From the NCBI GenBank assembly GCA_023664665.1, contig JAMPEY010000007.1, forward strand, positions 78,899-117,162: a stretch of DNA of 38,264 nucleotides. The letters are read 5' to 3'. The notes under the pieces are model-generated. The model was not told where the DNA came from, did not search any database, and saw only the letters and a program-made list of their open reading frames with translations. This document shows, one piece after another, positions 1 to 8,358 of the stretch; within the stretch, counting starts at the first letter, position 1; every line of letters begins with the position of its first letter. The stretch comes from Lachnoclostridium sp. GTDB taxonomy: Bacteria; Bacillota; Clostridia; Lachnospirales; Lachnospiraceae. Position numbers and translations under genes: made by a program.

Positions 1-480
1 CGCTATATAGAACTGTTTGGGTTCCTCATGCACATTTTCCGGAATGGGTTCCGCCCCTTCCCCCGCAGCACCGTCCTTGATCTTCTTTAAAAATTTATCA
101 AGGTCCGCCACGATTTTGCCTGATTTACCGTCCACCGGATCACCGTTTCTAATTTTTTCCATCTCATTGGAAATGAAATCCTCCACTTCCAATACATGCT
201 CCACCAATTCCAGATGCGGCACATTATCGGGATGGGATTCTCTCAGAAAATAGAAGATATCTTCCAGCTTGTGCGAAACAGCCGTTATCTCGTCAAACAT
301 CATGATACCGGAAGAACCCTTAATGGTATGCATGGTCCTAAAGATTTCATTTATGCTGTCTTCATCAAAGCAATCCGCATCTTTTTGTTCGAGAACCGTT
401 TCCTGAAGCTGTTCCAAAAGCTGACCGTTCTCAAAGAGATACATATCCAGCATATCTTCTGTATTAAATCCTTCAGCCAT
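1..480 (-). CDS. cheA: Chemotaxis histidine kinase CheA, N-terminal part (gene runs off the window)
   Basis: This is the start of CheA, the cytoplasmic kinase that phosphorylates CheY and CheB in response to chemoreceptors. The 160 residues visible form the Hpt (P1) domain. The phosphorylated histidine is H51 in RTMHTIKGSSGIM, followed by acidic helices and the start of a Lys/Glu-rich linker. The ATG at 478-480 is preceded directly by GGAAGGAGAAGGAG, a very strong ribosome site. The frame is still open at base 1, so the kinase and CheW-like domains lie outside. It is the last gene seen of the che block and has its own candidate promoter at 622-649. Identity is secure from the Hpt motif and neighbours. 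Confidence 0.93.
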   Translation of the reverse strand, partial: MAEGFNTEDMLDMYLFENGQLLEQLQETVLEQKDADCFDEDSINEIFRTMHTIKGSSGIMMFDEITAVSHKLEDIFYFLRESHPDNVPHLELVEHVLEVEDFISNEMEKIRNGDPVDGKSGKIVADLDKFLKKIKDGAAGEGAEPIPENVHEEPKQFYIA

Positions 481-621
481 CTCCTTCTCCTTCCCTGTGT
501 ATTATAGATCTATACTCATGAGCGCATTTCATTGCCGTTTCTTATGTCACATTTCGCAATGCGTTCATTCGTTATACATTTTGAATGGCACACATTTTTA
601 TTATGCCATGAGTATGGTCTT

Positions 622-649
622 ATTATATCATATCCACACCTTAAATCAA
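622..649 (-). promoter_or_regulatory. Candidate SigA promoter for cheA
   Basis: On the minus strand TTGATT (644-649) is followed after 16 bases by a perfect TATAAT (622-627). The -35 box includes the last codons and stop of the cheY-like gene. A leader of about 135 nt to the cheA start would follow, containing an inverted repeat ATGGCA/TGCCAT (590-615 region). cheA may therefore be expressed separately from the upstream che genes. Confidence 0.55.
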
Positions 650-1033
650 GTTCAGTTTTTTCAATGCCTGCTCAAACCTATCCTGATCGATGGGTTTCCC
701 GGAGTAAATCGTGCAGCCCAGCTCAAATGCCATCTTCACATTCCTCTCCTCATTCAAAGCAGTGGTCATAATCACCTTCACCGCTTTGTCTTCCGGAATA
801 TTGCGCTGCTTTTCCAGATTGCGGATACCCATCAGCGCCTGATAGCCGTCCATAACGGGCATCATGATGTCAAGGCATATCAAATCGTATGGTTCATCAT
901 CTTCCAACGCCATGTTGAACGCGTCCACCGCTTCCATTCCGTCCACGGTAACATCGCACTCGCCATACTTTGACAAAAAACCCATCATAAATTTCCTTGT
1001 TGCAAAATCGTCTTCTGCCAATAGAATCTTCAT
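641..1033 (-). CDS. Single-domain response regulator, CheY-like
   Basis: A stand-alone receiver domain of 130 residues. The acidic pocket is E7-D8-D9, the phospho-acceptor is D55 in LICLDIMMPV, the switch Thr is T90/T91 and the conserved lysine is K113 in SGKP. The family accepts phosphate from CheA or another kinase and binds an output target such as the flagellar switch. Start: ATG preceded by AAAGGAGAAGAGAT. It lies between cheB (27-bp gap) and cheA (160-bp gap), which suggests CheY itself, but the switch-binding surface cannot be confirmed by eye. It could also be a regulator for the hybrid signalling genes upstream. Confidence 0.85.
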   Translation of the reverse strand: MKILLAEDDFATRKFMMGFLSKYGECDVTVDGMEAVDAFNMALEDDEPYDLICLDIMMPVMDGYQALMGIRNLEKQRNIPEDKAVKVIMTTALNEERNVKMAFELGCTIYSGKPIDQDRFEQALKKLNLI

Positions 1034-1060
1034 ATCTCTTCTCCTTTACCTTTGATTTCC

Positions 1061-2095
1061 TTACATTTTATTTAATAAAGCATATGTTCTTTTGGCGACA
1101 TCAGACAACTTCTCCTGATATTCCACCGCCCCCAGATCATAAGCAACCTTGGGCATTCCGTAAACCACGCAGGTCGATTCGTCCTGTCCTATGGTTCTGG
1201 CTCCCGCTCTTCTCATATTCAAAAGCCCTTTGGCTCCGTCACCGCCCATACCGGTGAGAATAATTCCCAATGCATCCCTGCCTGCAACCTTTGCCACCGA
1301 ATCGAAAAGCACATCCACAGAGGGGCAATGCCCGTTTACCCTGGGACCCGGCTTGACCTCCACCTGATAGGAATCTCCCACCTTTACCAAGCGCATCTGC
1401 CTGTCGCCTCCCGGCGCGAGGAGCATATGTCCCGGCATTACCCTGTCCCCGGTCTCCGCCTCTTTTACCTGAATCCTGCATTGGTCGTTCAACCTCTTGG
1501 CATACATTGCCGTAAAGCCCGGCGGCATATGCTGTACACATACAATACCCGGAATATCCGTAGCATAATCCTTTACCACGGAAAAAATTGCCTCCGTGCC
1601 TCCCGTGGAAGCTCCGATTGCAACAATCAGATTGCTCCTCTGATTGGAAAGATGCTGCTGGCTGCCCTGCTGCATCATGACCGTCTTTTTGATATTGCTG
1701 ATTTTAGCCGTGGACGCAATTTTAATCTTTACCAAAAGCTCATTTTTGATAAAATCCTCCAACTGGGCACGGTTGGATACCGCGGGCTTTGCCACAAAAT
1801 CCACGGCTCCCGCATTCATGGCGTCAAACACCTTATCACTCAGGGAACTGATGACCACTACCGGCAGCGGATACTGGGGAATCAGCTTCCTCAAAAAATC
1901 AATTCCGTTCATTCTCGGCAATTCCACATCAAGCGTCATGACATTCGGATGATGTTCCAAAATCAAATCCCTTGCTTCAAAAGGATCCTTTGCCGTTGCA
2001 ACAATCTTAATCGCCGGGTCCTTGCCCAGATTTTGCACCAGCAATTCTCTAAAAACAATGGAATCTTCTACTATCAGGACTTTAATCGGTTCCAT
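1061..2095 (-). CDS. cheB: Chemoreceptor glutamate methylesterase / glutamine deamidase CheB
   Basis: CheB removes methyl groups from chemoreceptor glutamates and deamidates glutamines, providing adaptation in chemotaxis. Residues 1-120 are a receiver domain with D11 and phospho-acceptor D56 (MTLDVELPRMNG). A linker of about 35 residues follows, then the methylesterase domain from about 155 to 344. The catalytic triad is visible as S163 (GASTGGTEA), H189 (VQHMPPGFT) and D286 (GMGGDGAKG). The length, 344, is typical. ATG is preceded by GAGAGGAAATAC. It is 15 bp downstream of cheR, so the two are cotranscribed, matching their opposed enzymatic roles. Confidence 0.96.
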   Translation of the reverse strand: MEPIKVLIVEDSIVFRELLVQNLGKDPAIKIVATAKDPFEARDLILEHHPNVMTLDVELPRMNGIDFLRKLIPQYPLPVVVISSLSDKVFDAMNAGAVDFVAKPAVSNRAQLEDFIKNELLVKIKIASTAKISNIKKTVMMQQGSQQHLSNQRSNLIVAIGASTGGTEAIFSVVKDYATDIPGIVCVQHMPPGFTAMYAKRLNDQCRIQVKEAETGDRVMPGHMLLAPGGDRQMRLVKVGDSYQVEVKPGPRVNGHCPSVDVLFDSVAKVAGRDALGIILTGMGGDGAKGLLNMRRAGARTIGQDESTCVVYGMPKVAYDLGAVEYQEKLSDVAKRTYALLNKM

Positions 2096-2110
2096 GTATT
2101 TCCTCTCTTT

Positions 2111-2917
2111 CTATTTTCTGAATATAGACGGCTGGATAATCTGAAACGGCGTACTGCTTCTGTCAAGTGTTTCCGTCGTTCCGATAAAAAGATATCCTCC
2201 CGGCTCCATGACATCATACACCCTCTGCACCAGATCCTTTTTGGTAGCATCATCAAAATATATCATTACATTGCGCAAAAATACGGTATGCAGCTTCTTT
2301 CTGAAAGGCAGCGGATCCATCAGGTTAAACTGCCTAAAAATCACCTCTCGCTTTAACTCATCCGTCACAACATATTGATCCGACCCTTTCGTATGCTTAA
2401 AAAAGTGCCTCTTCCATTGGTCAGGAAGTTTATCTAACTGTTCTTCATTATATACCCCGGCGATTGCCTTTTGCAATACTTTCGTTGAGATATCCGTTGC
2501 CAAAATTTTGGTATCCCATTGTTCGCGCTCCAATCCGAAGAAATCCGACAAAACCATGGCTATCATATAGGGCTCTTCCCCGGAGGAAGCCGCGCCGCAC
2601 CAGATACGCAGATCCTTTGTCCGGCTTTCCTTGGTCTTAAGCCACGGCAGCACTACCTTTCTGAAATAATCAAAATGCTCAAATTCCCTCATAAAATAAG
2701 TATGATTCGTAGTTAAAAAATTGACCAGCATTTTTTCCTGATTACCGGTTGCATCGTTCTCCACGGCATTCATGAACTCGTTAAAGCTTTTCCAGCCTCC
2801 CTTGCGGATATAATTTTCCAGCCTCCCGTTGATAATAATCTTTTTCTGGCTCAAATCAATGCCGTAACGCTGTTTCATATAAGTTGAAATTCTTAAAAAC
2901 TCCTCATCTGAAAGCAC
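2111..2917 (-). CDS. cheR: Chemoreceptor glutamate methyltransferase CheR
   Basis: CheR methylates glutamates of chemoreceptors using S-adenosylmethionine. The N-terminal helical domain carries NHTYFMRE, the family's N-x-T-x-F-R signature. The SAM-binding loop is seen in WCGAASSGEEPY, and the later FLRNVMIYF segment marks the methyltransferase core. The length of 268 is usual. The start codon is GTG (2915-2917), chosen because GGAGG sits nine bases upstream. No pentapeptide-binding insert is evident. It precedes cheB by 15 bp and follows the degenerate REC-HD-GYP gene by about 50 bp. Confidence 0.95.
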   Translation of the reverse strand: MLSDEEFLRISTYMKQRYGIDLSQKKIIINGRLENYIRKGGWKSFNEFMNAVENDATGNQEKMLVNFLTTNHTYFMREFEHFDYFRKVVLPWLKTKESRTKDLRIWCGAASSGEEPYMIAMVLSDFFGLEREQWDTKILATDISTKVLQKAIAGVYNEEQLDKLPDQWKRHFFKHTKGSDQYVVTDELKREVIFRQFNLMDPLPFRKKLHTVFLRNVMIYFDDATKKDLVQRVYDVMEPGGYLFIGTTETLDRSSTPFQIIQPSIFRK

Positions 2918-2967
2918 TTTTTTGTTCCTCCTGTATTACTTTTATTACTTTTTATAATGATACCGTT

Positions 2968-4029
2968 TCAGCAAAGCTGACGGGCAATTTTACGGCAGAT
3001 ATCATAAATCTTCGGATTGTATTTTGTGCCTGCTTCCCTGCCCAATACTTCCAATGCCTCTTCCCTGCTGCACTGATTCTTTTCCGTCAACCCGCAATAC
3101 CGGTCCATCAAAGCCACAATCTGCGCCGCAAGGGGAATCTGTCCCTCTTTCAACCCTTCGGGATATCCGCTTCCGTCATAATTCTCATGATGGTAATGCG
3201 CAATATCCTTGGATGTGCTGATAAAATCGTTATAATCATTGTTGACATGAAGATCGTTCAACAGCTTTGCTCCTATTTCGGTATGGTTTTTTACAATCTG
3301 CTCCTCTTCCTCCGTCAGCTCCTCTTTCTTTCGCAGAAGCTCCATAGGAATGCCGAGATTTCCGATATCGCACAAGGGCGCGGACAATTCTATGGTATCG
3401 ATATAAGTATCCGAGATTTCCCCTTCAAACAGGGGCGAAAGCTGCATCCCCTGCGCCAGAATCCTGCAGTTTTTCCTTAAACGCTCCACATGCTCCTTCT
3501 CATAATTGGCGTTTTGTGAAGCAATGTTTGCCAGAGCATATAGGATATTCTTTTTCTCCTGTTCAATCTGCTTCAACTGCTCCGTAACCGAAACCTGAAG
3601 CTTTCTGTTCATCTCCTTGAGTTCGTGGTTCGCCACATGAAGACGCAGATGAACGCTTACTCTTACCTGTACTTCCGCAGGGATAAAGGGCTTCGTAATA
3701 TAATCTGCTCCCCCGATGGAAAATCCCTCCACAATATTTTCCGCTTCGTCGAAGGCCGAGATGAAAATAACCGGGATATTTCGGGTCTCTTCTTTTCCCT
3801 TTAATGTGCGGCACAGTTCATAGCCGTTCATTCCCGGCATGGAAATATCCGTCAGAATCAGGTGGGGTTTGCATTTTCTGGCAAACTCCAGCGCCTGCTG
3901 CCCGTTTTCCGCCAAAATGGGCACGCAGCCCATTTCCTGAATAATGGCTTCCAAAACCAGCCTGTTGGCCTCCACATCATCCGCAATCAGAACTTTTTTC
4001 CCTGCAATGGTTTCATTTCCATAAATCAT
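2968..4029 (-). CDS. Response regulator with degenerate HD-GYP output domain
   Basis: The protein has a receiver domain (about 1-125, phospho-acceptor D61 in LILTDISMPG), a coiled-coil linker (about 135-165) and an HD-GYP-type domain (170-350). HD-GYP proteins normally hydrolyse cyclic di-GMP at a metal centre. Here the HHE and GYP motifs are present (HHENYDGSGYP, about 280-290). The HD pair, however, is Cys220-Asp221 (LCDIGNLGIP) and the usual lysine of DIGK is Asn224. The loss of a metal-binding histidine suggests a catalytically weak or binding-only domain. The start at 4029 is preferred because GGAG lies six bases upstream; an in-frame ATG at 4041 has no clear ribosome site. It sits inside the che block between a sensor kinase and cheR. 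Confidence 0.85.
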   Translation of the reverse strand: MIYGNETIAGKKVLIADDVEANRLVLEAIIQEMGCVPILAENGQQALEFARKCKPHLILTDISMPGMNGYELCRTLKGKEETRNIPVIFISAFDEAENIVEGFSIGGADYITKPFIPAEVQVRVSVHLRLHVANHELKEMNRKLQVSVTEQLKQIEQEKKNILYALANIASQNANYEKEHVERLRKNCRILAQGMQLSPLFEGEISDTYIDTIELSAPLCDIGNLGIPMELLRKKEELTEEEEQIVKNHTEIGAKLLNDLHVNNDYNDFISTSKDIAHYHHENYDGSGYPEGLKEGQIPLAAQIVALMDRYCGLTEKNQCSREEALEVLGREAGTKYNPKIYDICRKIARQLC

Positions 4030-4072
4030 ATGTCGCTCCATTTCTGCAATGCCTAAAACGGCACACCTAAAA

Positions 4073-5515
4073 TTATTTATTCTCGTCCGGGGCTGTAACG
4101 AAATGATTTAACGCTTCATACTCCGCCAGTGCTTTATCATAATTTTCCTTCTGGATTGCCATTTTCAGTTTGAGAACCCCTCTGCTCACTTCATGGGGAG
4201 CGCCGTCCGTCAATTGCCTGATGGTCTCCATAAACATTTCCGCCTTTTCCCAATTCTCCATTTCTACACAGAGAATCAGTTTGGACAGATTGCGTTTTAG
4301 TGTGTCAAAGTTTTCCGGGGTTCCGTACTTGCGGATATCCTCCAACTCTCCCGCGTCATCCTCGGGAGGTGCCATCTCAAAGGTGGTTGTCATCTGTTCC
4401 GGAGCGGCGGGCGCTCCTTCATCCCCTTCACAAGCTCCCAGCCAGAGGGAAAAAGTAAAGGTGCTTCCCTTATTCTTTTCGCTTTCCAGCTCTATCCTGC
4501 CGCCCATAAGCTCCACTAACTGTTTGGTAATGTTTAATCCCAGACCGGTGCCGCCGTATTTACGGGAAATAGAAGCATCTACCTGAGAGAAGCTCTGGAA
4601 CAGCTTATCCCTGTCCTCATCGCTGATACCGATTCCCGTATCCTTCACGATAAAGAACAACTCCACCTTACCGTTAGCCTGAGCCGTCTTGAGCACTTCC
4701 ACGGTGATTTTTCCCACAGTGGTAAACTTCTGGGCATTGGACAGGAGATTGTTGAGAATCTGCACAATGCGCAATTCATCCCCCACCACATACTCCGGTA
4801 TCTGGGGCGACACCGTCAGGAAAAATCCCAATCCCTTCTCGGTAATCTTATTGATATGCTGGGCTTTTACATAATTCAGCATATCCCTGAAATGAAATTT
4901 CCGGGGCTCCAGCGTAAATTTTCCGGCTTCCAATTTTGAAAAATCCAGAATATTGTTGATAATCTTGTTCATATCGCCGCAACAGCGCTCTATTAATTGC
5001 AGCGATTTCATGGTCTTCTCATCCGTCACCGTATCCATCAGCTCTCGGACATTGCCAAGCACGCCGTTTACGGGAGTCCGCAGCTCATGTGTCACATTTG
5101 CCACAAATTCCGACTTCACCTTCATTGCCTGCTTCGCTTCCTGACGCACCTGTTCCACTTCCCGGCTCAGGAACTCTTTTTCCAAAATGTCATTTGCCAT
5201 GCAGATATAGATTTGGGGACTGCCCTCACTTTGAACAATTCTTGCTTCTACCGGAAAACAGGTAAGATTCCTGCGGTATGCCACAAGGTTCTTCTGTTCA
5301 TGCCCAAAAATATAGTCTGTCTCAAATCCATCCTCAGTCTCTTTGAATGTGCCGGGAAACACAGCGCTTATATGCTTTCCGCACAATTCCTTACCATATT
5401 GCAGTTTTTCCCTTGCGGATGTATTGGCATAAGAGATTTTCCCTGTCCCGTCAAACATGAAAATCATTTCCAACGCATCTTCCATGGAAAACATGCTCAT
5501 TATGTTCTGTTCCAC
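4073..5515 (-). CDS. PAS-containing sensor histidine kinase
   Basis: A soluble sensor kinase of 480 residues with no membrane segment. A PAS-like domain (about 10-115) is followed by a helix and HisKA with H143 in VTHELRTPVNGVLG. The HATPase domain has an N box NNLLSNA (255-261), DTGIGI (292-297) and GGTGLGL (321-327). The last 100 residues form an acidic linker and a helical domain resembling the tail of hybrid kinases, but no receiver or Hpt histidine is obvious. The start is GTG at 5513-5515, with AAGGAAG about nine bases upstream. It directly precedes the degenerate REC-HD-GYP gene (43-bp gap), so those two are the likely kinase-regulator pair. Confidence 0.9.
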   Translation of the reverse strand: MEQNIMSMFSMEDALEMIFMFDGTGKISYANTSAREKLQYGKELCGKHISAVFPGTFKETEDGFETDYIFGHEQKNLVAYRRNLTCFPVEARIVQSEGSPQIYICMANDILEKEFLSREVEQVRQEAKQAMKVKSEFVANVTHELRTPVNGVLGNVRELMDTVTDEKTMKSLQLIERCCGDMNKIINNILDFSKLEAGKFTLEPRKFHFRDMLNYVKAQHINKITEKGLGFFLTVSPQIPEYVVGDELRIVQILNNLLSNAQKFTTVGKITVEVLKTAQANGKVELFFIVKDTGIGISDEDRDKLFQSFSQVDASISRKYGGTGLGLNITKQLVELMGGRIELESEKNKGSTFTFSLWLGACEGDEGAPAAPEQMTTTFEMAPPEDDAGELEDIRKYGTPENFDTLKRNLSKLILCVEMENWEKAEMFMETIRQLTDGAPHEVSRGVLKLKMAIQKENYDKALAEYEALNHFVTAPDENK

Positions 5516-5680
5516 GATCTTCGCTTCCTTCCCAAGATGTCAAAAAGCTGCCGCATTATGAGTAAATACGACTCCCTGCATATTATTTTGTAAACAGCCA
5601 TTGCCGCGAACAAAATATTGTGCTTGGAATGGCCGATTTACCATAATGCGACAGCCCCATGCTCTGTTTCCGTTACAAAA

Positions 5681-6772
5681 CTATGTAAAGCTAAACATCT
5701 TGATTACTTCTACAACATTAAAGAAATCCGCCTTTGCAAATTCGAAACATTCCAACATCTCCGGAGAAAACTGTCCGCACTCCCCATTCATAATCATGTC
5801 AAACGCCGTGTTGTTGGCATATGGACTCTTATAGACCCTGGGGCTTACCAGTGCGTCATATACATCCGCAATGGCAACTATCTGTGCGCTGAGAGGAATC
5901 TGATCTCCCGCCAGATGATCGGGATATCCGTTTCCGTCCCACCTCTCATGATGGTGGCGGCAGATATCGTAAGCATAACGGTAAAAGCTGCTTTCTTTGT
6001 TTCGATAGGTCTTATCTAAGATATCACATCCTATTGTGGTATGTGTCTTAATTACTTCAAACTCCTCCGGCGTCAGGCGGCCCGGCTTTAACAAAATCGC
6101 ATCGGGAATTCCGATTTTCCCTATGTCATGCAGTGCGGATGCCCTTGCAATCTGATCTATCTGTTCCGGCGTCAGTCCGTATTTGGGATAAAGAGCCATC
6201 AGGCTTTTCAACAGAATCCTCGTAAAATACTTGATGCGCCTGGTATGCTCTCCTGTCTCGGCGCTTCTGGCCTCCACCACGGAGCTTAAGGTCTCAACCA
6301 TGAATTCGTTGTTCTCACGAATCTCCTTCACCTGAGCCTTGATTTTCTCCTCCTGCTCCTTTAAGCGCACCTCCATATTGTGCTTGTTCTGATACAGCTC
6401 AATAATATTCTTACTTCTTCTTTTGACAATATGAGGATAAAAAGGCTTGTGCATTACATCGGCAATACCGTATGCATATGCCTGATCTTCACTGTCCAAA
6501 GCGGATTCGCTGGTAATCAGTATGACGGGAATTTTCTCTATCAGGTCATTCTCCTTCATATAATCCAGCACCTTGAAACCGTCCATGACAGGCATCACCA
6601 CATCCAGCAAAATCAGTACCAGATTCTGTCTGTTCTGTATCAGGTTAATTGCCTCCTGCCCGTCGGCTGCCTCCAACAGCTCATAATTTTCCGAATCCTT
6701 ACGGAACATTTCACAAAGCACCGCTCTGTTTACCACTTCATCATCAACAATTAGTATCTGTTGCTTATCCAT
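5681..6772 (-). CDS. Response regulator with canonical HD-GYP domain (probable c-di-GMP phosphodiesterase)
   Basis: Receiver domain (1-120, phospho-acceptor D57 in LILLDVVMPV), coiled-coil segment (about 130-160) and HD-GYP domain (160-345). All key motifs are intact: H176 in GEHTRR, HD at 215-216 in ALHDIGKIGIP, H244, HHERWDGNGYP (274-284) and D303 in ADVYDAL. This arrangement (RpfG-like) hydrolyses cyclic di-GMP to pGpG or GMP, which commonly favours motility. The start at 6772 is preferred: GGGAG lies about nine bases upstream, while the longer frame would start at TTG (6817) without a ribosome site. It contrasts directly with the degenerate paralogue at 2968-4029. Confidence 0.9.
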   Translation of the reverse strand: MDKQQILIVDDEVVNRAVLCEMFRKDSENYELLEAADGQEAINLIQNRQNLVLILLDVVMPVMDGFKVLDYMKENDLIEKIPVILITSESALDSEDQAYAYGIADVMHKPFYPHIVKRRSKNIIELYQNKHNMEVRLKEQEEKIKAQVKEIRENNEFMVETLSSVVEARSAETGEHTRRIKYFTRILLKSLMALYPKYGLTPEQIDQIARASALHDIGKIGIPDAILLKPGRLTPEEFEVIKTHTTIGCDILDKTYRNKESSFYRYAYDICRHHHERWDGNGYPDHLAGDQIPLSAQIVAIADVYDALVSPRVYKSPYANNTAFDMIMNGECGQFSPEMLECFEFAKADFFNVVEVIKMFSFT

Positions 6773-6868
6773 AACTAACTCTCCCTGCCACTGCCTTTGT
6801 AACAATTCTACCAACAACAGAATCCAAGCATTGCGAAAATTCTGTTATCATGAATAAGATACCACTAT

Positions 6869-7408
6869 TTAAGTATTGTTGTCAATAATATCTGTACAAA
6901 AAATATTTTCTTTGAGGTACCTTTCCAAAATGGCCGTGGACATCCCGATTAACTGCATGCAGGGGCGCTTTTTGTAATACTCCTCCGTCCTCTTTTCCGG
7001 GACAAAATCGTCCTCCTTTTTATTAAGCCCCAAAAGCTCCCTGCACACGATGGAACCGTTAAGCTTTTGAAACTCATGGGCAAGCTTCTGGATTCGCTCG
7101 TAATGCCTGGTTTTGCCCTCAAAATCTTTTGGCGAATCATAGCCGCACAAAAGCCCCGCCACAAGAAACATCCCCGAAACCGAACCGCAGACTTCCCTAA
7201 GCCTGCCCATGCCTCCCCCGAAAGAGGAGCTGAGTTTCAGGATGGTATGTACATCTTCATCATACAAATCTTCAAACGCCAATACCACCGCCTGAGAACA
7301 GTTATAACCCTCCTTAAAAAGCTCCATTGCCTTTATGGCGCGGGGGCTTTCCAATAAATCTTCGATTTCTTTGGCTTTCTCTTCGTTTGGATTGCTGTTT
7401 TGGTTCAT
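6869..7408 (-). CDS. C_GCAxxG_C_C family protein
   Basis: A 179-residue protein of the C_GCAxxG_C_C family, proposed to be redox or metal related but without an established function. Conserved cysteines are C37 (YNCSQAV), C74 followed by GSVSG in place of the usual GCAxxG, C88 (LLCGY), C122 and C150. A glycine-rich SSFGGGMG segment precedes C74. The N-terminal 20 residues are polar and acidic. ATG is preceded by AAAGGGG. It begins three bases after the hepT stop, so it is probably cotranscribed with the toxin-antitoxin pair; that may be chance proximity. Confidence 0.85.
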   Translation of the reverse strand: MNQNSNPNEEKAKEIEDLLESPRAIKAMELFKEGYNCSQAVVLAFEDLYDEDVHTILKLSSSFGGGMGRLREVCGSVSGMFLVAGLLCGYDSPKDFEGKTRHYERIQKLAHEFQKLNGSIVCRELLGLNKKEDDFVPEKRTEEYYKKRPCMQLIGMSTAILERYLKENIFCTDIIDNNT

Positions 7409-7411
7409 GGA

Positions 7412-7777
7412 TTACCCCTTTCCGATGATGTTTCGTTTTTCATCCGCTGTAAGTTCTCTTATGTTTATTAACATTTCTCGGAGTTCAGGTAAATCATTAC
7501 AGATAATTTCCCATACAAGCATAAAATTCACACCCTCATAATCATGCACGATTCGATTTCTCAAACCATATATCTGAGCCCACGGAATTTCCTTATGAAT
7601 CGCCCGATACTCACTGTCAATTTTGCCAACTAATTCCCCTAACTGGCTCATATTGAATATGCAGGCCTCCATTATCACTTCCTGCTTTATAAATGTATCA
7701 TAATCCATACCCTGTGTATATTTTAATACTTTTTCAATATATCCCAGCATTTTTCTGATAACCACATCATTTTTCAT
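7412..7777 (-). CDS. hepT: HepT-like ribonuclease toxin (DUF86)
   Basis: HepT proteins are HEPN-fold RNases that act as toxins until their partner nucleotidyltransferase AMPylates them. This 121-residue all-helical protein carries the active motif R73-N74-x3-H78-x-Y80 (LRNRIVHDY), matching RX4HXY, where the tyrosine is the modification site in characterised members. It overlaps the upstream mntA-like gene by 11 bp, the usual coupled arrangement. Whether it is active here cannot be told from sequence. Confidence 0.9.
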   Translation of the reverse strand: MKNDVVIRKMLGYIEKVLKYTQGMDYDTFIKQEVIMEACIFNMSQLGELVGKIDSEYRAIHKEIPWAQIYGLRNRIVHDYEGVNFMLVWEIICNDLPELREMLINIRELTADEKRNIIGKG

Positions 7778-8069
7778 ACATCAATACTCCTGTCTTTTGA
7801 ATTTCCAAGTCAATTTTAGATCCTTTTTCCACATGGGTAATATCGAAAATATCTACATCTTTATCTACGGCTGTCCGAATAGCTTCAATCAGTCCAACAA
7901 AGCGAAGTCCTTTCAGATCACTGTCTACCAGCAAGTCGATATCACTTTCTTTCGTTGCACTGCCTTTTCCATAAGAACCGAAGAGGATCGCTCTCCTGAT
8001 GCTGTTATCTATAAAAACGGGAATCAGTTTTTCTTTTAGCTGATTAATGGTATATATAACATCCGACAT
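7767..8069 (-). CDS. mntA: MntA-like minimal nucleotidyltransferase antitoxin
   Basis: A 100-residue minimal nucleotidyltransferase with an exact GSX10DXD motif: G31-S32 in FGSYGKGS and D43/D45 in SDIDLLV. In the MntA-HepT family this enzyme transfers AMP to a tyrosine of HepT, neutralising it. It is the first gene of the pair, with translational coupling through an 11-bp overlap. ATG is preceded by a modest AAGGATATTTGAAAT region. Confidence 0.9.
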   Translation of the reverse strand: MSDVIYTINQLKEKLIPVFIDNSIRRAILFGSYGKGSATKESDIDLLVDSDLKGLRFVGLIEAIRTAVDKDVDIFDITHVEKGSKIDLEIQKTGVLMYEK

Positions 8070-8153
8070 ATTTCAAATATCCTTTCATTTTTCCTTATTT
8101 TATCCTATCCTGCTTTCAATTACAACAAAAAAATTGGGGAAGGGATAAAACCC

Positions 8154-8182
8154 TTGCATATATCCGTATATTCTGATACAAT
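8154..8182 (+). promoter_or_regulatory. Candidate SigA promoter for the 8359 gene
   Basis: TTGCAT (8154-8159), 17 bases, TACAAT (8177-8182), with a TG at the extended -10 position. It faces right. A short hairpin ACGGC-ATAA-GCCGT follows at 8212-8225. The stretch from 8070 to 8358 shows no convincing gene on either strand; the leader to the 8359 start would be about 170 nt. Confidence 0.5.
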
Positions 8183-8358
8183 AAATCAAAAGCATATATT
8201 CTTTGAATCTCAGACGGCATAAGCCGTTTCAAACAGGGAATTCTCCCATAAAGCTTCAATGAAATCCGTGCTTTTACCCCAAAACATTTTACAATGCATG
8301 GATTCCGCAGAAGCACAAGACAATGTTTTCCTTCCGGTTTCCATGAGAAGGAGGAATA

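Noticed and set aside
1328..2356. Long plus-strand open frame opposite cheB and cheR
   Set aside because: Shadow of two well-supported genes with intact catalytic motifs; no start signals.
5681..6817. Longer start for the canonical HD-GYP regulator
   Set aside because: Start would be TTG without a ribosome site; ATG at 6772 has one and begins at the receiver domain.
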